DNA of 64,000 nt from Paenibacillus spongiae (GTDB lineage: Bacteria > Bacillota > Bacilli > Paenibacillales > Paenibacillaceae), in assembly GCF_024734895.1 (NCBI RefSeq), contig NZ_CP091430.1, positions 5,970,501-6,034,500 on the forward strand, given 5' to 3'. The notes under the pieces are model-generated. The model worked only from the letters and a program-made list of their open reading frames with translations. It made no database searches and was not told where the DNA came from. The translations under genes and the position numbers were made by a program. Positions 44,136-53,214 of the stretch are shown in pieces (position 1 is the first letter of the stretch; every line of letters begins with the position of its first letter).

Positions 44136-44954
44136 CTACCTGAACAGCTCGCCTTTCCCCGGCTTTTCCGTCATGGCATTGATCCAGGCGATATTCCGCT
44201 GCTCCAGATGGGGCATCCATTGCGAAGGCTGAGGAACATCGGTGACGATAACGTCGATGTCCTTCAGATCCAATATTTTGTAGGGACAGCTGTTGCCGAA
44301 CTTCGTGTGGTCCGTCATGACGACGGTCAGCTTGGCCGTACTCGCCACTTTGCGCAGCAGGTAGCCCCGCTCCAGATCAAAGCCCGTGAGGCCCTTGTCG
44401 ATCGTAAATCCGTCGACCGATACGAGCGCCTTATCGACATGGAAATTTTCGGCCATCGTCTCCGCCAGCCCGCCGGCAACCCTGGAATACCGCGGCAGCA
44501 CCCGGCCCCCGAGCAGATAGATGTGGCCGCTAAACAGCCCCTTGCCATAGAGATCCATGATCAGGCGCAGCAAATCGAAAGAATAGACGATAACCGTAAT
44601 GTTCTGTTTATCCTGCAGGTAGTAGACGATCTGCATCGGCGTGGAGCCGTCATCGACGAAGATGACGTCATTATCCTCGATCAAGGCGGATGCCGCCAGA
44701 CCGATCTTCTTCTTCTCCTCGACCCGCACGACTTCCCGGTTGAGATGCGGAGACTCCTCGCGGGTGACGTCTGCCTTGACCGCGCCGCCGTAGATCCGTT
44801 TCAACCGTTTCTCCTTCTCCAATTCCTCCAGATACCGGCGGATCATCTCTCCGGAAACCTGCAGCTTCTCGGACAAGTCGGACGTGCGCACCAAGCCTTC
44901 CAGCTCCAAGATGTCGAGAATGATCTTCTTGCGTTCCTCTCCAATGAACGACAT
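44136..44954 (-). CDS. DeoR-family transcriptional regulator
   Basis: A 272-residue regulator. The N-terminal helix-turn-helix is IILDILELEGLVRTSDLSEKLQVSGEMIRRYLEELE. The C-terminal DeoRC sensor domain (IFVDDGSTPMQIVYYL, LLGGRVLPRYSRVAGGLAE, VMTDHTKFG) normally binds a phosphorylated sugar or related metabolite. GGGGGAT precedes the ATG. It is the last gene of the phosphonate-type ABC operon, 19 bases after a permease gene, so it probably regulates that operon. Confidence 0.9.
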   Translation of the reverse strand: MSFIGEERKKIILDILELEGLVRTSDLSEKLQVSGEMIRRYLEELEKEKRLKRIYGGAVKADVTREESPHLNREVVRVEEKKKIGLAASALIEDNDVIFVDDGSTPMQIVYYLQDKQNITVIVYSFDLLRLIMDLYGKGLFSGHIYLLGGRVLPRYSRVAGGLAETMAENFHVDKALVSVDGFTIDKGLTGFDLERGYLLRKVASTAKLTVVMTDHTKFGNSCPYKILDLKDIDVIVTDVPQPSQWMPHLEQRNIAWINAMTEKPGKGELFR

Positions 44955-44973
44955 GCAAATCCCCCTCTTCTCC

Positions 44974-45843
44974 TTATCCTTGTTTTCCGTTGTTTAATGC
45001 GCCCTTCCTCAGCCTGTTCTTCAATCGAGTAGAGCCGATTTCCAGCACAATGGCAAAGAAAAGAATGAAGAACGTCAGCGCGCCGATTTCCCGGATATCG
45101 TAATACAGACTGCCCGCCATATATAAATCGTAGCCGAGACCCCCGGCGCCCGCCGCAGCCCCCATGGCCAGGGCATTGGAAAAGTTCATTTCCAGCCGCA
45201 GAAACGTCCACGAGATCAGATAAGACAGGGAGGAAGGAAACACGGCTTGAAAGACGATTTGAATCCGGCTCGCTCCGCTTGCCTTCAACGCTTCGAGCGT
45301 GCCGTTGTCGATTTCCTCGAATGCCTCGGAGTAAGCTTTCGTTAGGTAGCTGATCGTATGCCAGGTCATTCCGATTACGGCCGCCACGCTCCCCAGACCG
45401 GACGAAACGGCAAAGATGAGCACCCACAGGATCGTAGGAACCGCCCGAATGACCGCGACAACGGCCCTGACGAAGCCGGACATTCTATTGCCGCTTAGAT
45501 TGCGGGCCGCAAGCAAGCTGACCCCGAAGGCGATGACGGCGCCAAGGATCGTCGTCAGTACGGCAAGCCCCAGCGTTATAAGCGCGGAATAGACGGCCTT
45601 CCCGAAGGTGAAATGCTTGAAATGCGGCTCTAAGAACATCAGCCGGAAGTTGTCTAGCATGAGGAGCAAGCCTTCGCCGAATGGGATGTATTTGTTTTCC
45701 AGATTGAACAAGGCGTACAGCGTAATGGCCGCGATGGCAAGCAAAGTGACGCTTACGACGAAGTTCGCCCGATTGAACGGCTTTCTGCGCAGCGGCTCCA
45801 ATACTACGGGAGCGGCGGCGATTTCCGAGTTGTTCGGCAACAT
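44974..45843 (-). CDS. phnE: Phosphonate-type ABC permease 2
   Basis: A 289-residue PhnE-family permease with about six transmembrane segments. The cytoplasmic loop reads SEAFEEIDNGTLEALKASGASRIQIVFQAVFPS, the PhnE/BPD signature. AGGGGGAAAT precedes the ATG. It forms a heterodimer partner for the adjacent permease (45855-46643), a two-permease arrangement common for phosphonate importers. Downstream is the DeoR gene. Confidence 0.88.
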   Translation of the reverse strand: MLPNNSEIAAAPVVLEPLRRKPFNRANFVVSVTLLAIAAITLYALFNLENKYIPFGEGLLLMLDNFRLMFLEPHFKHFTFGKAVYSALITLGLAVLTTILGAVIAFGVSLLAARNLSGNRMSGFVRAVVAVIRAVPTILWVLIFAVSSGLGSVAAVIGMTWHTISYLTKAYSEAFEEIDNGTLEALKASGASRIQIVFQAVFPSSLSYLISWTFLRLEMNFSNALAMGAAAGAGGLGYDLYMAGSLYYDIREIGALTFFILFFAIVLEIGSTRLKNRLRKGALNNGKQG

Positions 45844-45854
45844 AATATTTCCCC

Positions 45855-46643
45855 CTACACGATAACTCTGCGAATGGCATTGGATATCAATTCGATGACG
45901 AGAACAGCCATCACAATGACGAGTACGACCAGACTGGCCGAAGCATAGTTCAAGCTCTTATAGTACAGATCGAACGAGAACCCGATACCCGTTCCGGTCA
46001 AGATGCCTACCAGCGTGGCGCTTCGAATGTTCGTCTCGACCATGTACAGCAGCCAGCTGATCATCTGAGGCGTGCCAGACGGCAGAACCGCCCTGCATAC
46101 GATCGACAAATATCCGGCCCCTGAAGCCTTCAACGCTTCTACGGAGCTGCCGCTGACCTCGTCAATCGTCTCCATGAACGCGCGCGTAAGAAACCCGAAG
46201 CTTGCAAACAAGAGCGCCAGAAAACCGGTCAGCCCGCTCTGTCCGAACGAAAAGAGAAGCACCATCGCCCAAGCGGAGACATCGACATTCCGAAACAAGG
46301 TCGCGATAAAGCGGGCAGCCGTACTGAAAAATCCGTTTACCTTGGTCGTATTCGACCCCAATACGGCAAACACGACGGCGCCGACAGCGCCGACGGCAGC
46401 GGCGGCGATGGACATGATAAGCGTCTCCCACAGCTTGGACATGATTTGCGGAAGCTTGGACATCGCCTTGGCATCGGGATAGAAGTTGGACGCGGCCCAC
46501 TGGATCGCTTCCGGGAACGATAGAATGCCCTTGGCAAGATTAAACTCGGTTAGGGCGGATGCCGCCCAGGCGACCATCAGCACGCCCAGCACGATGAAGA
46601 ACGTTCGTCTCCGCTTGCGCAAAAAGAATTGATCCAATTTCAT
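45855..46643 (-). CDS. phnE: Phosphonate-type ABC permease 1
   Basis: A 262-residue PhnE-family permease with about six membrane spans and the loop TRAFMETIDEVSGSSVEALKASGAGYLSIVCRAVLPSGTPQ. Its ATG overlaps the stop of phnC by four bases (ATGA), and the second permease follows 11 bases later. Confidence 0.9.
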   Translation of the reverse strand: MKLDQFFLRKRRRTFFIVLGVLMVAWAASALTEFNLAKGILSFPEAIQWAASNFYPDAKAMSKLPQIMSKLWETLIMSIAAAAVGAVGAVVFAVLGSNTTKVNGFFSTAARFIATLFRNVDVSAWAMVLLFSFGQSGLTGFLALLFASFGFLTRAFMETIDEVSGSSVEALKASGAGYLSIVCRAVLPSGTPQMISWLLYMVETNIRSATLVGILTGTGIGFSFDLYYKSLNYASASLVVLVIVMAVLVIELISNAIRRVIV

Positions 46644-47446
46644 ACGACAACGGCACCTCCCGCTTTGAAGGATGGCGCTTCGTCCATAATCAGCTCGCCT
46701 TTATCGGACCCGTAGATATGATGAATGCGATCCGTCGTCAGCTCCTCCGGCGTTCCATTGAACACGATTTTCCCTTTGTTGACCCCGATAATCGTATCCG
46801 AATACTTTATCGCCACATCGACCTGGTGCAGATTGACGAGAACGGTAATGCCCATTGCCTTGTTGATGTTCCGCAGGTGGTCCATAATGACCTTCGAGGA
46901 GCTCGGATCAAGGGATGCGATCGGCTCGTCGCAGAGCATCAGCCGCGGCTGCTGGATGAGCGCCCTGGCAATGCCGACACGCTGCTTTTGTCCGCCGCTC
47001 AACTGGTCGCAGCGTTTAAACATCTGCTCCGACAAGCCGAGCGTCTGCAGAATCTGCTGGCACTGCCGCTTCTCCTGCTCGTTATAAATGCCGAATGCGC
47101 CCGCTATGGCGCTCTTGTAGCCCAGCCGGCCGTGCAGGACATTCTCCGCGACGCTTAGCCGATCAACCAGATTGTAATGCTGGAAGATCATGCCGATCTT
47201 GGACCGGAACTGGCGAAGCGCCCCCCGGCTCAAACGGGAGGTATCCTTGCCGTCGAACACAATCCGGCCGCCGCTTGGCTCGACCATGCGGTTGATGCAC
47301 CGGAGCAAAGTTGATTTGCCCGCTCCGGAAGGGCCGATGATGGATACGAATTCGCCGTTCTTAATGGAGAAGCTGATATTCTCCAGGGCCATGGCGTCTT
47401 TATTGTAACGTTTGGAAAGGTTATCCAAAACCAGTAGTTTCGACAT
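46640..47446 (-). CDS. phnC: Phosphonate-type ABC ATPase
   Basis: A 268-residue PhnC-type nucleotide-binding subunit. Walker A is GPSGAGKSTLLRCI, the Q-loop is FQHYNLVDRL, the signature is LSGGQKQRVGIARAL, and Walker B is LMLCDEPIASLDP. The HYNLV motif and the LRQFRSKIGMIF context are typical of PhnC. GGAG precedes the ATG. Upstream sits a terminator-like hairpin and an SLH-domain remnant that separate it from phnD and the HAD gene. Confidence 0.92.
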   Translation of the reverse strand: MSKLLVLDNLSKRYNKDAMALENISFSIKNGEFVSIIGPSGAGKSTLLRCINRMVEPSGGRIVFDGKDTSRLSRGALRQFRSKIGMIFQHYNLVDRLSVAENVLHGRLGYKSAIAGAFGIYNEQEKRQCQQILQTLGLSEQMFKRCDQLSGGQKQRVGIARALIQQPRLMLCDEPIASLDPSSSKVIMDHLRNINKAMGITVLVNLHQVDVAIKYSDTIIGVNKGKIVFNGTPEELTTDRIHHIYGSDKGELIMDEAPSFKAGGAVVV

Positions 47447-47480
47447 AAGATGCTCCTTTGCCCGGGTAAAGGCGGAAAAT

Positions 47481-47517
47481 CAGACCCTGTATGGAATACC
47501 AACTCGCACAGGGTCTG
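47481..47517 (-). terminator. Hairpin upstream of phnC
   Basis: CAGACCCTGT pairs perfectly with ACAGGGTCTG (17-base loop), followed on the minus strand by ATTTTCC. It looks like the terminator of the lost SLH gene and now lies inside the importer operon. Confidence 0.6.
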
Positions 47518-47540
47518 AAGCCTTCTTCCAAGCTGTAAAT

Positions 47541-47690
47541 TTATTTCACCATATTGAAGATCACTTGCGATGCTTCCGCGCGGTAGCGATCCCTTTCGGA
47601 ACGAATTGATCATTGGCATTGCCTTGGATCAGTCCAAGCCCGACGACCGAATCGATCTGTCCCGCCGCCCAGGCTTCTTTCTAATTCCGC
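47541..47690 (-). pseudogene. C-terminal SLH-domain remnant, frameshifted
   Basis: The minus strand reads AWAAGQIDSVVGLGLIQGN and NDQFVPKGIAT, then, after one missing base, AEASQVIFNMVK and a stop. This is the last S-layer-homology repeat of a surface protein (expected VTRAEA motif broken by the frameshift). A stop precedes it, so no longer frame exists. It is debris of a deleted SLH-anchored gene. Confidence 0.7.
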
Positions 47691-47725
47691 GCATGAATGA
47701 GAAGCCTCCTGAACCAAATGGCTGT

Positions 47726-48577
47726 TTAACGAGTGCTGCTTGCGCTTTCCTCGACAAGATGGTTATCAATGCGGCATTGCTCATACGATGTAATGAATGC
47801 GTCCGCGTTCCGGTAGTACTCGCGCTCCCGGGTAATGTCCGCCTCCGTGCTTTCCTCGGGCAGAATCGCAATGGTCACGGCGGCTCCTGCCGCCCTGCCC
47901 ATCCGCATATCATGCTCGGTATCGCCCATAACGGCGGCCTCCGCAGGGGAGACGCCCAGCCTGTTGCAGGCCAATTCCACCAGATCCGGATGCGGCTTGC
48001 CGCGAAGGACGGCATCGCTGCCGATCACTTCACGGAAATAATGCCGGATGCCCAGCCACTCCAAATGCTTGATGGCATCCTCGGTGTCGTCGGCCGTGAC
48101 AACCGCCATCGACAGCTTGCTGGACGAGCATTGGTCGAGGAAATCGACAAGACTGCAGCGGGCCTGTACCGGCCGGAGCCGTTCGATCTCTCCGTTCGTC
48201 CGGCGAATGCATTCCTCCATGCAGCGCTCCGCATCCATGGCTGGCACTCCCAGGTCGCGAATATGTTCGGCTAACAGCGTCTTTACCTTGAAGTTCGTAC
48301 CGGTAGACAGCAATCCGGCCCGATCGTAATCCACCACTTTGCCGCTTTCGTCACAGCTGATGCCGAGCAGCATCGCAAGCGATTCCGGTGATGCATGAAT
48401 GTTGTACTGCTCCTGGAGAAGAATCGCGATGTTGCGGATCAACAGCTCGCTCCAGCTGCCCCACAAACCGATGAAGTCCAGCAGCGTCCCATCTTTATCG
48501 AATAAAATCGCTCTTACGGGATAAGCCTTGCCTTCAACCCGCAGCAGCGCGTCCCCCTTGGGGCTATGCTCTCTCAT
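47726..48577 (-). CDS. HAD-superfamily phosphatase in the phosphonate-type operon
   Basis: A 283-residue phosphoglycolate-phosphatase-like HAD enzyme. Motif I is LFDKDGTLLDF, motif II is MAVVTADDTED, motif III is KPHPDLVELA, and motif IV is VMGDTEHDM. A helical cap lies between motifs I and II. The ATG overlaps the stop of phnD (TGATG), so the two are coupled. It could dephosphorylate the imported compound or its product. It lacks the PhnX active-site pattern, so phosphonatase activity is not indicated. Confidence 0.85.
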   Translation of the reverse strand: MREHSPKGDALLRVEGKAYPVRAILFDKDGTLLDFIGLWGSWSELLIRNIAILLQEQYNIHASPESLAMLLGISCDESGKVVDYDRAGLLSTGTNFKVKTLLAEHIRDLGVPAMDAERCMEECIRRTNGEIERLRPVQARCSLVDFLDQCSSSKLSMAVVTADDTEDAIKHLEWLGIRHYFREVIGSDAVLRGKPHPDLVELACNRLGVSPAEAAVMGDTEHDMRMGRAAGAAVTIAILPEESTEADITREREYYRNADAFITSYEQCRIDNHLVEESASSTR

Positions 48578-49650
48578 CAGTTGGACAGCTCCCGGATCGG
48601 GTTATACCAAGCATCTTCGACCGGAAGGAACTTCGCGTCACCCGACTTCCAGAACAGGCCGGATTTCTCGGAATCCTCCGGCAGGAAGATGCTTTCGTTC
48701 TTCGCCGTTGCTTCCGATGTCATGATGTCTACGATCGCCTTGAAGTCTTCCTCCGAGATCGTGTCGCGATTGGCGATGAACGGTCCGTTCAGCACCGGCG
48801 TAACGGTAATCAAACGGAATTGTTCGCCGGCCAGCTTGTCGAACGGCTGCTCCGCCTTCTCTATCACCTTGTACAGCGCCCCCGGACGATTCGCTTCACC
48901 CTCGGCCAGCTCCACATAGTTGCCGACGCAGGTGTCGCAGAATGCGGCAATATCCGCTTTCTTCGTCAGCAGATTGACTGCGGAGCCTTGATGAGAGCCG
49001 CCATATACGACATCGCTGAAGAACTGTCCGCTTCCGCCTTCCATCAGGTCCTCGACCGTCAGGTCTTTATAGGCATCTTGCTTGGAGAAATGCGATACGA
49101 TAGCATTCGAAGGCACTTTAAAGCCCGAAGTCGAGCTGTTCGAAACAAACGAGAACCGTTTGCCGGCAATATTGTTGATCGAATACGCATCCTGTTCCTT
49201 GTACTGCGCTTCGTCTTCCTGTCTTACCGCTAACCATCCATAATAGCTGGCATCGTCCAGCGTGCCCGATTCGCCGGAGTTCACGACGAGCGGAACCAGA
49301 TTGTCGTTCTTCTTCTTGGCTTCGACGTACGAGGTCGCGCCCATGTATGCAATATCCGCGCTGCCGTTGGTCAGCGCTTCGATCGAAATAATGTAATCCG
49401 TCGTGGTGAAGTGCTCCACCTTCTTGCCCGTCGCTTCCTCGATCATCTTGCCGATCGCGTCGCGCGTTTCCTGCAAGTCCCCGCTCGATTCATTCGGCTG
49501 CCAAGCGATTGTAATCGTCTCTTTGGCATCGTTCTTTCCTTTTCCGCCGCCGTTCTTGGCGCTGGAATCATTCCCGCCGTTCCCTGCGTTCGAGCATGCC
49601 GTGAGCAGCAGGACAAGAATAAGACTTGCGAATAACATTCGCCGTTTCAT
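48577..49650 (-). CDS. phnD: Phosphonate/phosphate-ester-binding lipoprotein
   Basis: A 357-residue PhnD-type binding lipoprotein. Signal peptide with lipobox LLLTACSN; mature part with TIAWQPNESSGDLQETRDAIGKMIEE, GSADIAYMGATSYVEA, FVSNSSTSGFKVPS and GGSGQFFSDVVYGGSHQGSA, the PhnD ligand-pocket region. First gene of the operon phnD-HAD-phnC-phnE-phnE-deoR. The true ligand (phosphonate, phosphite or organophosphate) is not determined by sequence. Confidence 0.9.
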   Translation of the reverse strand: MKRRMLFASLILVLLLTACSNAGNGGNDSSAKNGGGKGKNDAKETITIAWQPNESSGDLQETRDAIGKMIEEATGKKVEHFTTTDYIISIEALTNGSADIAYMGATSYVEAKKKNDNLVPLVVNSGESGTLDDASYYGWLAVRQEDEAQYKEQDAYSINNIAGKRFSFVSNSSTSGFKVPSNAIVSHFSKQDAYKDLTVEDLMEGGSGQFFSDVVYGGSHQGSAVNLLTKKADIAAFCDTCVGNYVELAEGEANRPGALYKVIEKAEQPFDKLAGEQFRLITVTPVLNGPFIANRDTISEEDFKAIVDIMTSEATAKNESIFLPEDSEKSGLFWKSGDAKFLPVEDAWYNPIRELSN

Positions 49651-49723
49651 GAGATCACCTATTCCTTCTTTTTCATGATTGGAATCGTATCAAGTCGCCC
49701 CGTGACGGACTGCCTTGCCGTTC

Positions 49724-49745
49724 TACAACACATTTTAAGGTTGTA
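49724..49745. repeat. TACAAC/GTTGTA inverted repeat
   Basis: TACAAC and GTTGTA are inverted with a ten-base spacer upstream of phnD. The core resembles the hairpins at 57.2-57.35 kb. Confidence 0.4.
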
Positions 49746-49908
49746 TTGTAAGGTCGAAATCAATTACAACTTAAGATCATGTAATGAAACCGTTTACTAC
49801 CTTCCAATACGCCAACACAATCGCAAATTCGGCGATTTTTTTCGTTGTGAGTTTAATAATGCGATAACAATTGGGATTATCTCCCTTATAACCGGAAATG
49901 TTTATTGA

Positions 49909-50046
49909 TTACGGATGATCGCAATTTGTACTCCCCCGCTCGTACAACACGTCGATATTGGCTTGCGATTGCTTGATAATATCCACGCAGCCTTGAGTTC
50001 TGGAACAAATCGGGGCCGCTTCATGGCCCCATAACGAAAAAAGCAT
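49909..50046 (-). CDS. Possible small gene or gene remnant
   Basis: A 45-codon minus-strand frame (MLFSLWGHEAAPICSR and onward) continues open for about 17 codons above the ATG with protein-like composition. There is no ribosome binding site. It may be the 3' end of a lost gene. It lies in the 550-base spacer between phnD and the peptide-importer operon. Confidence 0.25.
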   Translation of the reverse strand: MLFSLWGHEAAPICSRTQGCVDIIKQSQANIDVLYERGSTNCDHP

Positions 50047-50124
50047 GGCGTCAGAATGCAAAAACAGGGCCTCAATATACAAAGACGACCAATAATGTTA
50101 TTTAATATAATTAATAGTATGGTA

Positions 50125-50138
50125 AGTAAGCGCTTACA
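50125..50138. promoter_or_regulatory. cre site (CcpA) upstream of the importer operon
   Basis: AGTAAGCGCTTACA contains the perfect palindrome GTAAGCGCTTAC and differs from the consensus TGWAANCGNTNWCA only at the first base. It lies 66 bases before the binding-protein gene start. Confidence 0.65.
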
Positions 50139-50203
50139 ATCCCATATTCGATCAAAATCAGTTTTTTTTACAAAAATCTGAACATTAAAAAGGAGGATTG
50201 TTG

Positions 50204-52069
50204 ATGCGATTCCGTAAATTCAAGCTCGTATTGCTTCCATTTATATTGGTTTTCACCATCGTTTTGAACGGATGTACGGAGGATAACTCTAAAGTGTTCC
50301 GTGATTTGGGCGGTTGGCCGAAACCACCGTTGTTCCAGGGGAACCCCTTCGCTTCCGGCGGCGTAGGACAGGCTTCGCAGTATACGTTCGAGGGACTATT
50401 CCAGATCGTTCGCTCAACGGATAAAATTTATAACCGTCTGGCTGAATCGGTAGAGCATAAAGGAAATGAAACCATCATCAAAATAAGACCGGGTGTAACT
50501 TGGCAGGACGGAAAGCCATTTACAAGTAAGGATGTTTGGAGCTATTACATGCTCAATAACGGCGTCGAAATCGCGAAACATCTCACCGGCATTGAGATCA
50601 CCGACGATACGACAATGGTATTTAAGTGGCAGGAACCCTCTCCGTTTACGGAAATGAAAAATTTGTTCCTTGCGCAGGATCAACAGGCCACAATTCCTTA
50701 TCATCTCTATGGTAAGTACGTCGATAAGGTGGATGAATTGTTAAAGCAAGCCAATCCTACAAACGATCCAGATAAGAAGGGTCCGTTCGGCTTGGAAATT
50801 TCAGACAAGCTGCGCAAAGATATCGATAAAAACTGGCAAGATTTCTTGAAGGCAGGACCTAAGATGCCTGTAGGTACAGGTCCTTTTATCGTGAAGAAAG
50901 TAACCGCCTCCGATATGATTCTGGAGAAGAACGAGAAGTATTGGAGAGCCGAAAACATTAAATTCGATCGCATCTTCATAAAAAATCCGGGCTCCGATTC
51001 ATCCGGCCTGGCTTTGCTGAAATCGGGCAAGATCGATACATATCCCGGTACGCCGCCTAAAGACATTCTCGAAAATATGCTGGCTACCAACAAGGATCTC
51101 GTTCATTACCGCATGTTTGACCCCGCGACGATCGGGATGGTATTCAATTTGGATAAACCGCCGTTCGATAATCAGAAATTCCGTCAGGCCGTCGTCTACG
51201 CGCTGGACCGTACGAAGATTCGTGAGGTCGGCAACTACTATGGGCAAGAAGCAGACGTCTCGATGACCGGGATGCCGCAATCGGAACTTTCCAAATGGAT
51301 CACGCCGGACAACCGCGAGAAAATGACGAAATTCTCGTATAACCCTGACAAAGCAGGAGAGCTGTTAACCGAGCTGGGCTGGAAGAAGGGCGCTGACGGC
51401 AACTGGGCCGACCCTAGCGGCAAGACGCCTGAATTTATTATCGGGGTGAGCGGTGGATGGCTGCAAGCGGTGAACTCCGCCCAGATCGCCGCAGAACAGA
51501 TGACCAAATTCGGTCTGCCGACCAAATTGCTAGCCGTCGATGGCAGCGTGTATTACAACAATGCTACCAAAGACAAAGGCGCTTATCACATGTCTGTCGA
51601 TTGGGTAGACGTTTCCTGGGGCTTCATGTTCCCGTGGAATTCACTGCGTAATTTCTACTGGGGCGGCATCGGGAATATGGCTCATCTGCCCAAATTCAAG
51701 GATGGCCCGGATAAAGGGAAATTGAATATGAAAGTGCCGGGTCCCGACGGGCAGGTCGTTGACATTGAAAAGACGTTAAAGGGAATGCCTTATCTGCAAA
51801 AAGAAGAAGAGCGCAAGGACGCCATCTACAAGCTGGCATGGATTACGAATGAAAATGCCTATGGAGTAGGCTTCTTCCAGAATACGACCGGATATTTCGA
51901 AAATGTCAAGACGATCAAGGGCTGGCCGAGAGAAGATGAATTCGAAAAGTACAATCGCAGCCTGCCGGTACCGACCGAACCTGAAGACATCGATGCTGTT
52001 TCCGAAATCAACTTCGGATTCGGGGGAATAACGTACTTCGTGGAAGGAAGATTATCGCCTAGAGAGTAG
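50204..52069 (+). CDS. Family 5 extracellular substrate-binding lipoprotein
   Basis: A 621-residue binding lipoprotein of the oligopeptide/oligosaccharide (SBP_bac_5) class. Signal peptide with lipobox VLNGC. Family features include YTFEGLFQIV, GVTWQDGKPFTSKDVWSYYML, GTGPFIVKK and PPFDNQKFRQAVVYALDRTKI. It is longer than typical OppA/DppA. The ATG at 50204 is chosen over a TTG at 50198 because AAAGGAGG sits seven bases upstream. First gene of a five-subunit importer operon. The cre-like site suggests a carbon source such as oligosaccharides rather than peptides. Confidence 0.88.
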   Translation: MRFRKFKLVLLPFILVFTIVLNGCTEDNSKVFRDLGGWPKPPLFQGNPFASGGVGQASQYTFEGLFQIVRSTDKIYNRLAESVEHKGNETIIKIRPGVTWQDGKPFTSKDVWSYYMLNNGVEIAKHLTGIEITDDTTMVFKWQEPSPFTEMKNLFLAQDQQATIPYHLYGKYVDKVDELLKQANPTNDPDKKGPFGLEISDKLRKDIDKNWQDFLKAGPKMPVGTGPFIVKKVTASDMILEKNEKYWRAENIKFDRIFIKNPGSDSSGLALLKSGKIDTYPGTPPKDILENMLATNKDLVHYRMFDPATIGMVFNLDKPPFDNQKFRQAVVYALDRTKIREVGNYYGQEADVSMTGMPQSELSKWITPDNREKMTKFSYNPDKAGELLTELGWKKGADGNWADPSGKTPEFIIGVSGGWLQAVNSAQIAAEQMTKFGLPTKLLAVDGSVYYNNATKDKGAYHMSVDWVDVSWGFMFPWNSLRNFYWGGIGNMAHLPKFKDGPDKGKLNMKVPGPDGQVVDIEKTLKGMPYLQKEEERKDAIYKLAWITNENAYGVGFFQNTTGYFENVKTIKGWPREDEFEKYNRSLPVPTEPEDIDAVSEINFGFGGITYFVEGRLSPRE

Positions 52070-52118
52070 CCCTGATTTCGAAGTTACTAACGCACATTCT
52101 CCATTATGAAACCATGCT

Positions 52119-52174
52119 CGGGCTTCACAGCGTTCCTGCGTATCCTGTGTACGTATCCATCGTTGTGAAGCCCG
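52119..52174 (+). terminator. Intercistronic hairpin between binding protein and permease
   Basis: CGGGCTTCACA pairs perfectly with TGTGAAGCCCG (11 bp) around a 34-base loop. There is no T run, so partial attenuation or mRNA stabilisation of the binding-protein message is more likely than full termination. Confidence 0.5.
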
Positions 52175-52208
52175 TAACCTACCCCATTTCTTGAAGGAGG
52201 ATCTGATT

Positions 52209-53207
52209 GTGACGCCCGTTATTGTGCTAAAGAGAATTGGGATGGCTTTCGTTACCGTATGTTTAGCCACAGTGATGACCTTCGTACTGCTCCGTTTAAC
52301 ACCGGGCAACGCTATTGATGCATGGGCCCGCGATTATGCGACCCAATTCGGGATTACATTGGAAGAAGCGTACCGGCGCATCGCAGCAATGATTAATTAC
52401 AATCCGAACGAACCGCTGCATGAACAGTTTGTTCGTTATATTTCAGGTCTCCTGCAAGGAAACCTTGGCGTTTCAATGGTTTATCAGCAAATTACGGTAA
52501 ACTCCATTATTGCAAACGCAATGCCTTGGACCATTTTCGTTGCAACCATTTCTCTTTTCATCAGTTTCGTGATCGGGATGCTTCTGGGCGTGAGAATGGC
52601 TTGGAAAAGAAACTCTATCTTAGAGCCGTCGGTTTCCTTATTTACCGTTATTACCTCAGCCATACCGGATTTCATTTTTGCGATCCTATTGTTGGTTGTT
52701 TTCGCATACGGGTTAAACTGGTTTCCCGTTAACGGCGCCTACGATCCCTTTGTGACCCCTGGCTTCAACCTCGACTTTATTGTGAGCGTGCTCTACTATG
52801 CCGCCATGCCGATCCTGACCTTCGTCATCACGAATATCGGCGGTTGGGCTCTTATGATGAAAGGCAATGCCGTAAGCGTACTTGGTGAGGACTATATTAT
52901 CGCAGCGAAGGCGCGAGGTATTTCCGAATCGGTTATCATGAACCGGTACGTCATGAAGAATGCGATGCTGCCGATGATCACGATGCTGGCCATCACCTTC
53001 GGCAGCATGCTTGGCGGAGCGACGCTAATCGAGAATATTTTCCAGTACCCTGGAATCGGATACTTTTTGGGAGAAGCGACGAGAACGAGAGATTATACGG
53101 TTATGCAGGGCATCATGCTGTTTCTCAGTGTCACGATGATCGTTGCCAATCTCATTGCGGATTTGGTTTATTCGAAGCTTGATCCGAGAATCAAGGTAGA
53201 GGGGTAA
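52209..53207 (+). CDS. DppB/OppB-like ABC permease
   Basis: A 332-residue permease with six transmembrane segments; the N-terminal TM reads FVTVCLATVMTFVLLRLTPGNAID and the coupling loop ARGISESVIMNRYVMKNAMLPMITM. The start is the GTG at 52209 with GGAGG eight bases upstream. Second gene of the importer operon; seven bases separate it from the next permease. Confidence 0.9.
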   Translation: MTPVIVLKRIGMAFVTVCLATVMTFVLLRLTPGNAIDAWARDYATQFGITLEEAYRRIAAMINYNPNEPLHEQFVRYISGLLQGNLGVSMVYQQITVNSIIANAMPWTIFVATISLFISFVIGMLLGVRMAWKRNSILEPSVSLFTVITSAIPDFIFAILLLVVFAYGLNWFPVNGAYDPFVTPGFNLDFIVSVLYYAAMPILTFVITNIGGWALMMKGNAVSVLGEDYIIAAKARGISESVIMNRYVMKNAMLPMITMLAITFGSMLGGATLIENIFQYPGIGYFLGEATRTRDYTVMQGIMLFLSVTMIVANLIADLVYSKLDPRIKVEG

Positions 53208-53214
53208 TCATAAC

